Notes under the pieces: generated by a model
Told to the model about the DNA's origin: nothing
The model's database searches: none
What the model saw: the letters and a program-made list of their open reading frames with translations, nothing else
Origin: Arbacia lixula
Taxonomy: Eukaryota > Echinodermata > Echinoidea > Arbacioida > Arbaciidae
NCBI GenBank assembly: GCA_963669155.1
Contig: OZ022577.1
Span: forward strand, 32,586,006-32,650,005
Length of the DNA stretch: 64,000 nt
Direction: 5' to 3'
Made by a program: the position numbers and the translations under genes
In this document: positions 13,501 through 23,449 of the stretch, piece after piece
How the letters are laid out: the number at the start of each line of letters is the position of its first letter
Numbering within the stretch: the first letter of the stretch is position 1

Positions 13501-16500
13501 ACAGTGTTTGCTTGAGAAATATCAACGTTATCGGAAGGGCCCATCTGAGTTGAAATGTAGTTTGGCAGGACCTTTTTTTAATAAAATTCCTTACTTAATT
13601 TCATTTGAGTTCAACTGCAAATCTAATATTATCATCACTTCTTCTAAATATTAAAGAGTATTAATAAATAATTATTAATAAATATTAATTAATGACACTG
13701 TAAAATACACGGGTAGTAATCAATTTCCGCTTCAAGTTTGCAGTGTAAAATTTAATTACATCACGAATTGCGGGTACTAATTCATTTCAATTGATATCGC
13801 CACCTCTACAATGTAGCGTACTTTTCCAAGCTTGTTATTTAATTTAACGCGTCATTAACCCTTAATAAAAAAAAAATGCGGTAGATTAAGGCTCAATTTG
13901 GTAGCTCCGTGTAAATAATTTATTTGATGTTCTTTTGAGAACTGTGCTTCTTGCTGAAGAGGCTCGATTTGGCAATAATTCAGCAAGATCGGAAATCTGG
14001 CAGACCTTGTTTGCAAAGGTGCTATTGCACTAGTAAACCCTCTGTTACGTTTTGAGCTGCATGATTAATTTTGCCCAACAGTGCAAGAGGGCATAAAAAG
14101 AAACCGAACAGCCAATCAGTGCATATGCATGAAATGATGCTTTGTTTTGAACGCTCGTGCAAATACCACCATACAGCGCAAACAACGCAAACTTGGATAT
14201 GGCAAGTTTGATATTTTCTTTCACAAAATTGATTACTTTTCAGCCATCTAGGATGAATGATTCAATGTTTAAATTGAAATTTTATTTCGTTCGTCTCGAG
14301 AGGAGACTAATTGAGATCCCGCCTCGCGCATGTGCACTCATTATCGCTTCGTTCGCTGCAAACGCAGGTTCAAACACCTGCTGCACTCTTGAAAAAAGGT
14401 AGTTTTTCTTCGGAAATACGTCGTATTTCTTACTTTGGACTCTTTACATCTTGTTTGCAGAAGTAACACAAGGCAGGGTAAACATTTACTTTCGATTTGG
14501 AATCGTAATCACGTTTTCTATCATGAGTGCGAGGAACTCTCGTGACCGGGAGTCGGCGGATTTCCACGTGTCTCCGACCGTATCGGGGCCCTCCGCGGCC
14601 CCCGAAACTCCGGCGGCGATGCTCCACCATGGGTCTAAGCACCCCGCGAGCACATCAACCTCTCAAAGCCTCGCGAGTCATGAGCCCAAGAGCTCCGCGA
14701 GTGAGAAGAAGATAGATAAACGATCGGCTAAAAAGCCTGAGAAGGATAAGAAGAAGCAAAACGATGCTAGAGAGGGCAAGAGCGGCTCTTCAGCTGCAAC
14801 TTCTGAAAAGGAGCGGTCAGCCCACGCACGGGATGGGAAGGATAATTCAGAGATTGACAGCCGATTAACCAGACTAGAATCTATGCTTAGTCGTGTCATT
14901 AGTGCCCTCCCACTATACCAGCAGAGGAAGATTGCGAACAGCATTACGCTGACGTAGCTCATGAGCTCTCACCTGAGGCAACAGTATGCACAACCAGGTG
15001 ATCTTGATGTTGATTACGACTTCACTTCCCAAGAGAATGAAATTGGAACAGCACAATTTGGATCTACATCGCAGAAAGTGATCCCCACGTTCGCAGCTAA
15101 GTTTGCTGCCCAGTCTGATGAGGGGCCTCCACTTGAAGAGGACATAGCTAGCTCAACGATGTTCATGATGAACAATAAGCTAGAGGAGAAAGTTCTTGAA
15201 GAAACGGGGATCAAGTATCTGCCACCTAGCAACTGCCCTTCCTTAGATGCACCTAAAGTAAACCCAGTCATCTGGGAGAACCTGTCTCCTTCAACAAGGA
15301 GCAGAGACCTCAAGCTAGCTAGGGTACAGAAGTCCCTCACTAGGGGCTTGACTGCCTTCACTCGTTCAATCTCGTCAGGCAACCTTTCTACTTCACAGCA
15401 GGATGCTTTGGCTTTGCTGTCTAATGCAAATTATGAGATGAATGCTTTGCGCAAGGAACAAGTAAAGCCTGACATGAATGCTGTATACAGTCACCTCTGC
15501 AAACCAACAGTTCCGGTCACAAAGTTCCTTTTTGGGGACGATTTGGGGAAGAGAGTGAAGGACATACCGAAGAACAGAAAGCTACTGGAAAAGTAGTTAG
15601 AACATCAGAGCCAGGCCGTGGCCGCTATCGAGGACATGCCAACTACCACCCATACAGAGCAGGATATTTCTCCCGTCAACGTCAATACAGAGCTGCAGGG
15701 TGGTCTTCCTTCAATGCTCGGCCCAAAGCAGGTACGACCTACAGGCCTTTTTTGGACAGAAAGGCCCCCACCAGGGGTCGCCGGCTGTCACAAGCCACAG
15801 CAGCGAGAAAACCACCTGTTGTGATCTTGTGTAGACTCAGATAGGATGACTCGAACAAGGCTTCTACGTTGTAGTAACTTTAATGCAGCAGACTATACGT
15901 GTGTGTGTTGATACAGTTGCCATCTTGAGAAGTGCTCTAGTCTTGTCTCAAGACCTACTATCATTACACCTCCCTTTCTTTAAAAAGAAGGTTTACATTC
16001 TTTTCATTAAAGTAAACTTATTCTCATCACATCCTTTGTATCAGTTTCCAAATATGTCAGACAGTCAATTTGTATACTTTTCTTTGAAACACTAACTGTA
16101 CTATAACTAGTACATGTATCTTATAATAGTCAACGTATATTGTGGATCCGGTTGCAGATCTTTAAAGAATATTTATCCAGTCCTTTGTATTAAGAGTTCA
16201 GTACCATCACTGGTTAGCGTTGAAGATAATCAGCTGCTTATCCAAATCTTGCTGATGAAACATAAAACATAGTTACATTCATGCTATCAAGTTTTTCTAG
16301 ATTACTTCAACTTGATCTCTTTACTAATTCTACATAAAACGCGACTAATTCTACATAAAAGCGCGAAAGTTCTTTTAGTATTCGCTCTCTGAACAAAGCT
16401 TTAATCTCTTATTCTACTCTAGTGGTATCTTTTCAACCCGTCAGAATAACGAGATAAACAATTTCATTGAGCAGTATGCCGTACGCACTATGCAATGTCT

Positions 16501-19500
16501 CTACACGCACATAGTCATAGACATGTACACAGTAGCGTGCACTGTGTGCTGTACATTGTCATGCACCATACATATATCAATGCACTGGCTAGCCAGTCTA
16601 ATACACACGTAATTCACACTCAATATCGGAATGTCTGCACCTGTTTGGGGCCTTGATCCTCGGAAATTGACTTTTTCTGAGTTGGTTCTGGGACTTCTGA
16701 CACCATGTTGTGATCTTGTGTAGACTCAGATAGGATGACTCGAACAAGGCTTCTACGTTGTAGTAACTTTAATGCAGCAGACTATACGTGTGTGTGTGTT
16801 GATACAGTTGCCATCTTGAGAAGTGCTCTAGTCTTGTCTCAAGACCTACTATCATTACACCACCGGCATCTCAGAGCCGCTACCACGAGAATCCACAGCG
16901 GAAGTAGCTACCAGTCTACCCCAAGAGGTAGGTGGCAATGTTTCTGATCAAGCATCCCCAGTTGGAGGTCGACTGAAACAATTTTATAACAATTGGAAGA
17001 AAATCACATCAGATTACACAATCCTTGAAGCTGTCAGGGGTTATAAGGTTGAGTTTAATACAAATTCACCACATCATCCAGAAAGGTTGATATGTCATCA
17101 ATTCAAACGCAATGAATCAGAAACAGATGAGACATCTGTTGAATTGAGATGCCTTGAAAGGAAGAATGTGATAGAAAGGAGCCCACCATTCATCAAAGGT
17201 GGTTATTTTTCCAACATATTTACAAGGCCAAAGAAAGATGGCAGACTTAGATTGATCTTGGATCTTTCGGACCTGAATGAGTTTGTGGTAAAAACAACAT
17301 TTCAAGATGGATAACATTCACTCTGTGATTTGTCTCTTGACAAAAAATTGTTATATGGCTTCAGTCGACCTCCAAGATGCATACTACTCCATACCAATCC
17401 ATACTGAATTCCGGAAATACTTGCAATTTAACTGGCATGGCCAAAAGTGGCAATATAAAGCACTGCCAAACGGGTTGACTTCTGCACCCAGATTATTTAC
17501 AAAGATGTTGAAACCAGTAGTCTCTTCACTACGTGAAAGAGGTCACATTGTACTTGGCTATCTTGATGATACAATCCTTATTGGGGAAACGAAAGAAAAA
17601 GTTAGCTCTGCCATTAATGCCACTTTGCAAGTATTTTCAGAATTATGGTTCAAAGTTCATCCAGAGAAATCAGTGCTAAAACCAGTACAAAAGATCCAGT
17701 TCCTGGGATTTACCATCAATACCGTAGACATGACCATTAAACTCCCAGTAGAGAAAGCTCAGAATGTCACGGAGGAATGTGAAAAGTTGCTAACACAGCC
17801 AAAACCCACAATTAGGTTGCACATGTTATTGGAAAGATCATTTCCACCTTCCCTGCTGTCCAGCATGGGCCACTGTTTTATAGAAACCTGGAGAAGGACA
17901 AAATAGAAGCCTTGAGAAAGAATAAAGGACATTATGACAGAATCATGGAGCTATCTCATGAGTCAAGGCAAGAACTTGAATGGTGGATAATCCATGTGGA
18001 CGTGGCATTTGCTCCTATAAAAAGGAAAAAAAACGAATTTGAAATCCGAATAGATGCTAGTGGCGATGGATGGGGTGCCACAAACATGCAAATTCATACA
18101 GGGGGGAGGTGGAATCAGTTTGAAGGTGAAAAAGCACGAAACAATGAAATCAATTATCTTGAAATCTTGGCCATTGATCTTGGGTTGAGATCTTTTCACA
18201 GTAATACTCGTAATGCCCATATCTTGATCAGGTCTGATAACACAACGGCAGTATGCTATGTTAACAATATGGGGGGCATAAAATCCTCCAATTGTAACAA
18301 GCTGTCAGCAAAAATTTGGAAATGGTGCATTGAACGAAATCTCTGGATTAGTGCTGCACACCTCCCAGGCAGCCAAAATGTTGATGCGGATTATGAATCA
18401 CGCAATTTTAATGACAGGACTGAATGGATGCTCAGCAAAACGGCATTAAAAAAAGTTACCCAAAGATTTGGCAGTCCTGAAATTGATATTTTTGCTTCTA
18501 GGTTGAATGCGCAAACACAGAGATACGTTTCATGGTTGCCGGATCCAAATGCGGAATCGGTAGATGCATTCACACTAGATTGGGGTAAGCTAAATTTTTA
18601 TGCTTTTCCACCCTTCTGCTTGTCAGCCAGATGCATTCAAAAGATCAAGTCTGATAGGGCTTCAGGTATCTTGGTTGTTCCAAACTGGCCAACGCAATCA
18701 TGGTTTCCATGCCTTAATAGCATTCTCATGGAGGAGCCCTTACTCCTGAACAGAGACTTTAACCTCCTTCGACAACCTGTAACCAATATACCTCACCCAC
18801 TCTATGATCGTCTTGATCTTTTATGTTGCAGGGTAACAGCGGACCCTTCGAGAATATAGGCTTGGATAAAGGGATCACCAACGTGCTGACAGCATCATTG
18901 AGGAAGTCAACTCAGCGTCAGTACCAAGTATGCTGGACAAAGTGGATACAATTTTGTGGGAAAAAGAAGAAAAATCCTCTTCGATCTTTAGTTAACTTTG
19001 TGTTAGAATTCTTAGCAGAATTGTTTTATCGAGAGAAGGCTAGTTATAGCACCTTAAATGCGGCAAGAAGCGCATTATCTTTGTACATAACACTGGAGAA
19101 TAGTGTTCATTCTGTGGAGACGCAACCTCTTATCTGCAGGTTTCTCAAAGGGACCTTTAACCTTAGACCCCCACAGGCCCGATATAAAGACACTTGGGAT
19201 GTCAGCATAGTACATGTGTATTGAAATACCTGCGTACGCTTTCACCAGCAAAGACTCTAAGCCTAAAGCAGCTCACACATAAAGTTTGCTTATTGATAGC
19301 TTTGATTTCCGCACAGAGGGTGCAAACGTTGCATTTGTTGAACTTGGATAAGATGGAACTGAAACAAAATTCAGTGAGTTTTTATGTTGATGAACTGCTC
19401 AGACACAGCAGACCAGGTAACCATGGTTTCACTATGAAGCTAAAGGCATATCCACCAGACAGGAGGGTGTGCATTGTTAATTATTTACGAGCATATGTTA

Positions 19501-20881
19501 AGAGGACCGAGACTATCAGAGGAACAGAGCGCCGCTTGCTCATTAGCTATACCAAGCCACATGGTAAAGTCTCATCCCAGACCGTATCAAGATGGATCAA
19601 AGTGACATTAGCAGGCGCCGGGATTGACACTTGCGTGTACAAGTCACATTCTACAAGATCGGCTGCAGCATCGGCAGCCAACAGAGCAAGCGTGCCTATT
19701 TCTAACATCATGAACCAGGCAGGATGGTCAAGGGAGAGAACCTTCCAACAATTCTATAACAAGCCGCTTGCTGATAGTGGAGGAACTGATTTCTCGCAAG
19801 CTATCCTACAACAGTAGTACAATTGAGTTTTCACAAGGTATGTACAAAATGCATTTTGTACATGTTCAATACCTGTCATAAAGTAATGATATTCATGAGT
19901 CCTTCTTGCAAGAACCTGCACATACATGTCCCTTTGCGGACAGTGCACTTCAAAATGTGTTCGCTGATCTTCAAAATCTCAATTAGTCTCCTCTCGAGAC
20001 GAACGAAATAAAATTAAAAGCTCAAACGATAACTTACCACTTTGAAGTTTGAGCTGAATTTTATGAGGGAGTTGAGTGAGGAGATTAATTGCCCTCCTCT
20101 CCCTCCCTTAGAAAACGAAATTAACTCTAACAATTTGCTATTACATTACTTCAAGCCAATGTTTGTTCAATCAGCTGAATTATAATAGCTGATATTTTTT
20201 CCTAAACAGCGATCACATTTTGATGCTCCGAAGAATGAGTGCGCATGCACGAGGCGGGATCTCAATTAATCTCCTCACTCAACTCCCTCATAAAATTCAG
20301 CTCAAACTTCAAACTGGTAAGTTATCGTTTGAGCTTTCAATTAAATCGGTTCTTTCATATATTTTTTCATCGTTTTTTTTTTTTTAGTAAATCAGATAAA
20401 AACCCATGTTTCCTTTTTTTTTTTAAACTTTTACTCTATCGTAAATTTTTTTTGAACTCTTGATTTGAGGCTTGTTAGCCCGTTGTGTGCCAGACAAAAC
20501 GGCACCCTGTGGGATTTGTGTGCATTAATTGTGAATAAAGACACATATATGGCACATAAAGAGTTAAACAAGATTTGTTACCTTTAAAAAATTATCGAGA
20601 CTTAAGATGAAACAATCTCGAAGACACAAATCACCAATCATGATTATGTAAATGACAGCTTGACATGTAGATTGAATCATATCTAGCTTTTGGCAGTTAT
20701 ACATGTGCTATTAAGAATCAACATCAAAATTGTATCCGTCATAGGTATAAGTAATGTTGCCCATGGTGCCACACAATAGACACATTTTCTTTAAAAACCT
20801 GGCCTTGTATACGGTACCAAGCAACTTACAGGCGAAAGCCGTGGCGATGATAACGCACAGGAACACAATGAGGAGCTTCAT
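7529..20881 (-). CDS. Secreted cysteine-containing small peptide gene, copy B (three exons)
   Basis: Exons are 20830-20881 (52 nt), 12104-12142 (39 nt) and 7529-7596 (68 nt, with TGA stop). Phases are 1 and 1, so the three exons form one open frame of about 52 residues. Exon 1 encodes the same 17-residue signal peptide as copies A and C. Exon 2 differs from copy A by Leu to Met. Exon 3 begins with Gly-Val-Tyr-Glu and ends HWSGCCGTC then stop. The predicted mature part is about 35 residues with four Cys (C...CC..C), enough for two disulfides. An AATAAA (minus strand) sits at 7413-7418. Intron 1 is enlarged by the 6-kb DIRS insertion and intron 2 carries the RTE LINE. Whether it is still expressed with these insertions is unknown. 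A host-defence, signalling or venom-type role is possible, but nothing in the sequence decides it. Confidence 0.62.
8480..11790 (-). mobile_element. RTE-clade LINE retrotransposon, nearly full-length, inactive
   Basis: Reading minus strand, the order is 5' region and N-terminus (11790-11341), AP-type endonuclease (11335-10615), linker (10627-10400), reverse transcriptase (9988-8729) and C-terminal domain (8786-8574), ending at a hairpin near 8480-8518. Stops and frameshifts break the ORF. It lies in intron 2 of peptide gene B. Copies are at 1-480 (partial) and 26850-29325 (endonuclease deleted), so insertion predates the segmental duplication. Confidence 0.85.
8574..11553 (-). pseudogene. RTE-type endonuclease/reverse transcriptase ORF (broken)
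   Basis: The endonuclease part shows the GNFNAKVG block, the RNERGERLLEFA block and a C-terminal DTGSDHRLVRAKV. The reverse transcriptase shows FKKGDMKDTKNYMPISLL, QEQAGFR and the RTE-type DYEKAFDSLDH block. The FADD catalytic box reads FAED (in RFAEDILLL), with Glu in place of the first conserved Asp. Downstream come GLKMNITKTKVM, YIYLGKKIS, PVLSYGAETWT and RRRGRQSRRWIDD, all typical of RTE-like C-termini. At least four frame breaks separate these pieces. A dead element by sequence. Confidence 0.85.
11791..12103. other. Intron 2 sequence of peptide gene B, left of exon 2
   Basis: AT-rich, closely matching 481-790 and 29330-29643. No reading frame or repeat of note beyond the duplication. 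Confidence 0.5.
12824..13081 (-). pseudogene. CR1/L2-type RT relic in intron 1, copy B
   Basis: Duplicate of the relic at 1500-1757, with the same FIDRKK...FDTVGVSIMMDKLK signature. It lies left of the DIRS insertion. Confidence 0.65.
14280..14345 (+). repeat. DIRS left inverted terminal repeat
   Basis: TTATTTCGTTCGTCTCGAGA followed by GGAGACTAATTGAGATCC and the CGCGCATGTGCAC block. Its first 40 bases recur inverted in the internal complementary region, and bases 26-66 recur inverted in the right terminus. Confidence 0.85.
15817..15968 (-). repeat. 3' LTR of the TRIM-like element
   Basis: 152-bp LTR with TG..CA ends, preceded (minus strand) by a polypurine tract at about 15969-15981. Confidence 0.8.
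16706..16859 (-). repeat. 5' LTR of the TRIM-like element
   Basis: 154-bp LTR. The minus-strand sequence immediately downstream, TGGTGTCAGAAG, is a plausible tRNA primer-binding site. Confidence 0.8.
16904..18859 (+). pseudogene. DIRS reverse transcriptase-RNase H-methyltransferase-like ORF (two frameshifts)
   Basis: Frame 1 (16904-17314) has GGRLKQFYNNWKKITSD and the RPKKDGRLRLILDLSDLN block. A 1-nt loss near 17296 shifts to 17307-17906, with MASVDLQDAYYSIPI, LPNGLTSAPRLFTK and the catalytic YLDD (residues 85-88 of that segment). A second loss near 17828 shifts into 17845-18859. That part contains RNase H (IDASGDGWGA, NYLEIL, IRSDNTTAV, NVDADYESR) followed by PEIDIFASRLN, WLPDPNAESVDAF and FYAFPPF. 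The last three match the Dam-like methyltransferase region known from DIRS polyproteins. Catalytic residues of RT and RNase H remain, but the frame does not. Confidence 0.88.
18823..19817 (+). pseudogene. DIRS tyrosine recombinase (one frameshift)
   Basis: The N-terminal SAM-like part (18823-19215) contains LRKSTQRQYQVCWTKWIQFC. About 8 extra bases near 19213 cause a frameshift, and the catalytic part continues to 19817. In that part I see Arg of SAQRVQTL (residue 42), His-x-x-Arg of KSHSTRSA (152/155), Trp178 and the nucleophile Tyr188 in FQQFYNK. This is the tyrosine recombinase catalytic set that DIRS elements use instead of an integrase. The start overlaps the RT ORF in another frame, as in other DIRS elements. 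Confidence 0.88.
19976..20090 (+). repeat. DIRS internal complementary region
   Basis: 19976-20015 is the reverse complement of the element's left end. 20016-20090 is the reverse complement of its right end. The two halves abut without a gap, as needed for the circular-junction template model proposed for DIRS replication. Confidence 0.85.
20215..20338 (+). repeat. DIRS right inverted terminal repeat
   Basis: Contains GTGCGCATGCACGAGGCGGG and ATCTCAATTAATCTCCTC, inverse to the left terminus. The outer part (20262-20338) is inverse to 20016-20090. It ends GGTAAGTTATCGTTTGAGC. Confidence 0.8.
20474..20567. mobile_element. 93-bp MITE, intron 1 copy B
   Basis: Same inverted-repeat element as at 3095-3187, carried along by the segmental duplication. 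Confidence 0.6.
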
Positions 20882-20975
20882 GACGAATCGGAAGTTGATG
20901 TCTTTTCAAACACTGGAAGAGTTGATTGTCTCCGGAGTTGAAGTGGTCGAATGAATATAAATATCTAATGCGGCT

Positions 20976-20983
20976 CTTTTATA
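20976..20983 (-). promoter_or_regulatory. TATA box of peptide gene copy B
   Basis: Same minus-strand TATAAAAG at the same distance from the ATG (20879-20881) as in copy A. The flanking GCGTA and GAGCCGCAT are retained. Confidence 0.65.
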
Positions 20984-21044
20984 CGCTTCCCTTGTCTGAT
21001 CAAAACAAGGTACTAAATCACGAAATATGTGCACGCTCTGGTAA

Positions 21045-21262
21045 CTACCGAATGGACAACAATAAAAAAAAAAAAAACATGCGGTAGACCTATGGTAATT
21101 TATTTTTGCTTCTTGATTTAAGCATAATTAATCATCATTATGCAAGTACCATATGTTTGTTGAATGTACAACAATAAAAAAAAACATGCGGTAGACCTAT
21201 GATAACTTATTTTTGCTTCTTGATTTAAGCATAATTAATCATTATGCAAGTACCATATGTTT
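21045..21262. repeat. 105-bp promoter-proximal repeat, two tandem copies in unit B
   Basis: Two head-to-tail copies of the AT-rich unit described at 3673-3772. The second ends where a full-length hAT family 1 element has inserted. Confidence 0.65.
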
Positions 21263-21265
21263 GCG

Positions 21266-22656
21266 CATGGACCTAGCATGGATGGACTGCGCTCGGATAG
21301 ACTTCCTTTGATCTATGATGACCGCCACCTCATAAAAATTCAAGACATTCAGGTGTTTCAAACAATACGCTGTATTTCTAATTAGGCAGTGCCTTCCTCT
21401 GAATAACAAAACAAAATCTGGTTTGAGAAATATGTCAACCGTTCAGCCTTTGCTGGGAGTTCAAAGCTGATCTTTTTACACACACTGTGAATAAGTTTTG
21501 GGGTGAGCGAATGAAAATTTTGACAAAATTGTAGAAAGAATTTGGTCCGTTCCTTTTTCGGACATCTCTGGACACGAAATTGAGGTTGCTTCCATGGAAG
21601 GTGAAACACTCAATAAGCGATTTACAAGAAATTTTTAAGGAAATATGATTGCCCAATGTGCGACGTTGTGGCATTTTATTTCGTAACTCCAAGTTACGGG
21701 ATTATATGAGATACGAGCTGCGCATGTGCACATCAGTGAGCCTTGTGCATGTTCGACTGACCACGGGCAGTCATTTTTTCGTCAGTTATTTTTGGAAGAA
21801 TTTTGCAGCTCGTGTTATGCCTTGCATACAAGTATGTATGCAACTTTGAAAATATGTTGTTTGGGTATTTTGATAAATCCCTATGTTTTTAGTTTGTTGA
21901 AGCACATGTATTGAACAAAGTATTAAAATCTGATACATGTACTTTTCTTTTTCATGTGTGATTATAGTGAGTCCAGAGTAGCTTTCAATATCTCATATAA
22001 TCCCGTAACTTGGAGTTACGAGATAAAATGTATAGATTAAACGAGAACTTACCTAAGTTTGAAGTTTGATCTTCATTTTATGAAGTAACGGAGAGTCTAG
22101 GGATTATGTGCCCGGCCCTCCGTCCCAATGTGTTTTTTTAAAGGTTTAGCCTAAATGTAATGCATGTAATACATTACGGAAAGGTACTATGTTTTTCCGT
22201 TTAATCTCTCCATTTACTCTGGCATCACTATATCCTTTCAAAACTGATGTGCGCCTGCGCAGCTTGTATCTCACACAATCCCTAGACTCTCCGTTACTTC
22301 ATAAAATGAAGATCAAACTTAGGTAAGTTCTCGTTTAATCTATACATTTCTCCGACATGTTTTCTGCAATACTCTCCTTTTATCACAAAAACGAAGCAAC
22401 AATATAATCGGAAATTCACAGAATCGCATCATTATAAGATGTACTTCTACTGCACATGCACTTCAGTTCATGAAGTGGTTCTGAAATCTTCTGCGCATAC
22501 AAAATATATATTCCTCTAAATGCATCCAAAATTCCTCTTGCATATTTGGCGGCGGTCGTCACTGGATCAAAGAACTAAATGCGTCAAATATTCTATTGTG
22601 CTAGACTGGTATAGGAATAAATTATTCTTCGTGCCGACTCCAGTTCTAACACCTTC
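21266..22656 (+). mobile_element. hAT-type element family 1, full-length but split by a mini-DIRS
   Basis: Starts ATGGACCTAGCATGGATGG and ends TAACACCTTCCTA. It is flanked by GTTTGCGC and GTTTGCGT, a 7-of-8 target duplication. Removing the 0.67-kb insertion at 21672-22345 leaves about 715 bp, close to the 735-bp copies at 44661 and 45418. Confidence 0.75.
21672..22345 (+). mobile_element. Miniature non-autonomous DIRS-like element
   Basis: The left end starts ATTTTATTTCGTAACTCC. The block GGGATTATATGAGATAC plus GCGCATGTGCACATCAGT recurs inverted at the right end (ACTGATGTGCGCCTGCGCAG). 21989-22030 is the reverse complement of the left end and 22031-22106 is the reverse complement of the right end, so it has a DIRS-style internal complementary region. 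Element layout and the first ATTTTATTTCGT match the 6-kb DIRS, but the rest of the terminal sequence is unrelated and there is no ORF. It interrupts a family 1 hAT element. Confidence 0.75.
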
Positions 22657-22660
22657 CTAG

Positions 22661-22745
22661 TTTGCGTGAGGAGCTTCATGATGAATTGGAAGCTGATGTC
22701 TTTTCAAACACTGGAAGAGTTGATTGTCCCGGGAGTTGAAGTGGT
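22661..22745 (-). pseudogene. Exon 1 fragment of the peptide gene (unit B/C spacer)
   Basis: Minus-strand copy of the 5' UTR and first four codons (MKLL) of the peptide gene. The frame then leaves the signal peptide and reads into unrelated sequence with Thr-Gln-Thr. The TATA box is missing. The 5' side runs directly into a hAT family 1 element that has lost its own terminus. Similar fragments are at 4010-4050 (UTR only) and 33358-33449, so the fusion predates the 11.3-kb duplication. Confidence 0.7.
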
Positions 22746-23441
22746 AGACTTCCTTTGATCTATGATGATTGCCGCCTCATAAACAAGACATTCAGGTGTT
22801 TTAAACAATGTCCTGTATTTCTAAATAGGCAGTGCTTTGCTCTGAATAACAAAAAAAAATCTGGTTTGAGAAATATGTCAACCGTTCAGCCTTCGCTTGG
22901 AGTTCATAGCTGATCTTATTACACACATTGGGAATTAGTTTCGGGGTGAGCGAAGGGAAGTTTTGATAAAGATTATAGAAAGAATTTGGTCCGTAACTTT
23001 TTCGGACATCTCCGGACATGAAATCGAGGTTGTTTCCATGGAAGGTGAAACATGCAATAAACGATTTACAAAATGTTTGTAGGGAAATAAAATTGCCCAA
23101 TGTGCGATATGGAGGAATTTCTCAGACATATTTTGTACAGTATTCTCAATTTATCACAAAAACGAAGCAACAATATAATCTGAAATTCACAGAATCGTAT
23201 CATTATAAGATGTACTACTACTGCACATGTACTTCAGTACATGAAGTGGTTCGGGAATCTTGTGCGCATACAGAATATAAATTCCCCTAAATGCATCAAA
23301 AATTTGTCTTGCATATTTGGCGGCGGTCGTCATTGGATCAAAGAACCAAACGCGTCAAATATTCTATTGTGCTCTCAATGAACGCGACTGGTGTAGGAAT
23401 AAATTACTCTTCGTGCCGACTCCACTTCTAACACCTTCCTG
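22745..23441 (+). mobile_element. hAT-type element family 1 (truncated, unit B/C spacer)
   Basis: Same structure and truncation point as 4050-4722, with a peptide gene exon 1 fragment joined at its left end. Ends AACACCTTCCTG. Confidence 0.7.
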
Positions 23442-23449
23442 CTATTACC

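Larger units (their letters stand above)
15817..16859 (-). mobile_element. TRIM-like small LTR retrotransposon (no ORF)
   Basis: Direct repeats 15817-15968 (152 bp) and 16706-16859 (154 bp) begin TGTTGTGATC and end CATTACA. They differ mainly by one GT unit. Perfect 5-bp target duplication CCACC lies at 15812-15816 and 16860-16864. On the minus strand a primer-binding-like TGGTGTCAGAAGTCCC follows the first LTR, and a purine tract AAAGAAAGGGAGG precedes the second, which sets the orientation. The 737-bp interior has no coding capacity, so it must depend on a helper. Confidence 0.85.
14451..16907 (+). pseudogene. DIRS gag-like ORF (stop codon, frameshift, LTR element insertion)
   Basis: The frame starts at 14451 or at the internal Met of 14523. 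It runs through a charged Ser/Lys-rich N-terminus to an in-frame TAG at 14955, then continues in the same frame to 15596 with a conserved-looking DLKLARVQKSLTRGL block. The C-terminal RG-rich basic tail (EPGRGRYRGHANYHPYR) is in another frame from about 15608, which indicates an indel near 15595. The TRIM-like element at 15817-16859 splits the tail. Reading on after the target duplication reaches TAG at 16905. This role as the DIRS gag-like nucleocapsid protein is inferred from position and tail composition. Confidence 0.75.
14280..20338 (+). mobile_element. DIRS-type tyrosine-recombinase retrotransposon
   Basis: A 6.06-kb insertion in intron 1 of peptide gene B. Copies A and C read straight through the site (AAATTAAATCGG), which fixes the limits to within a few bases. 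Gene order is gag-like, RT-RNase H-methyltransferase-like, then tyrosine recombinase overlapping the RT end. There is no LTR and no integrase. The left terminus and the reverse complement of the right terminus share a block of about 50 bp (GAGGAGAYTAATTGAGATCC, then CGCCTCGYGCATG). An internal complementary region before the right end abuts complements of both outer ends, the DIRS hallmark. Coding regions are broken and a TRIM-like LTR element interrupts gag. Confidence 0.92.

Noticed and set aside
14430-14962. Minus-strand frames over DIRS gag
   Set aside because: Shadows of the gag frame; no domain.
15883-16095. Plus-strand frames inside the TRIM-like element
   Set aside because: Begin in the LTR and have no gag or pol similarity; the element reads on the minus strand.
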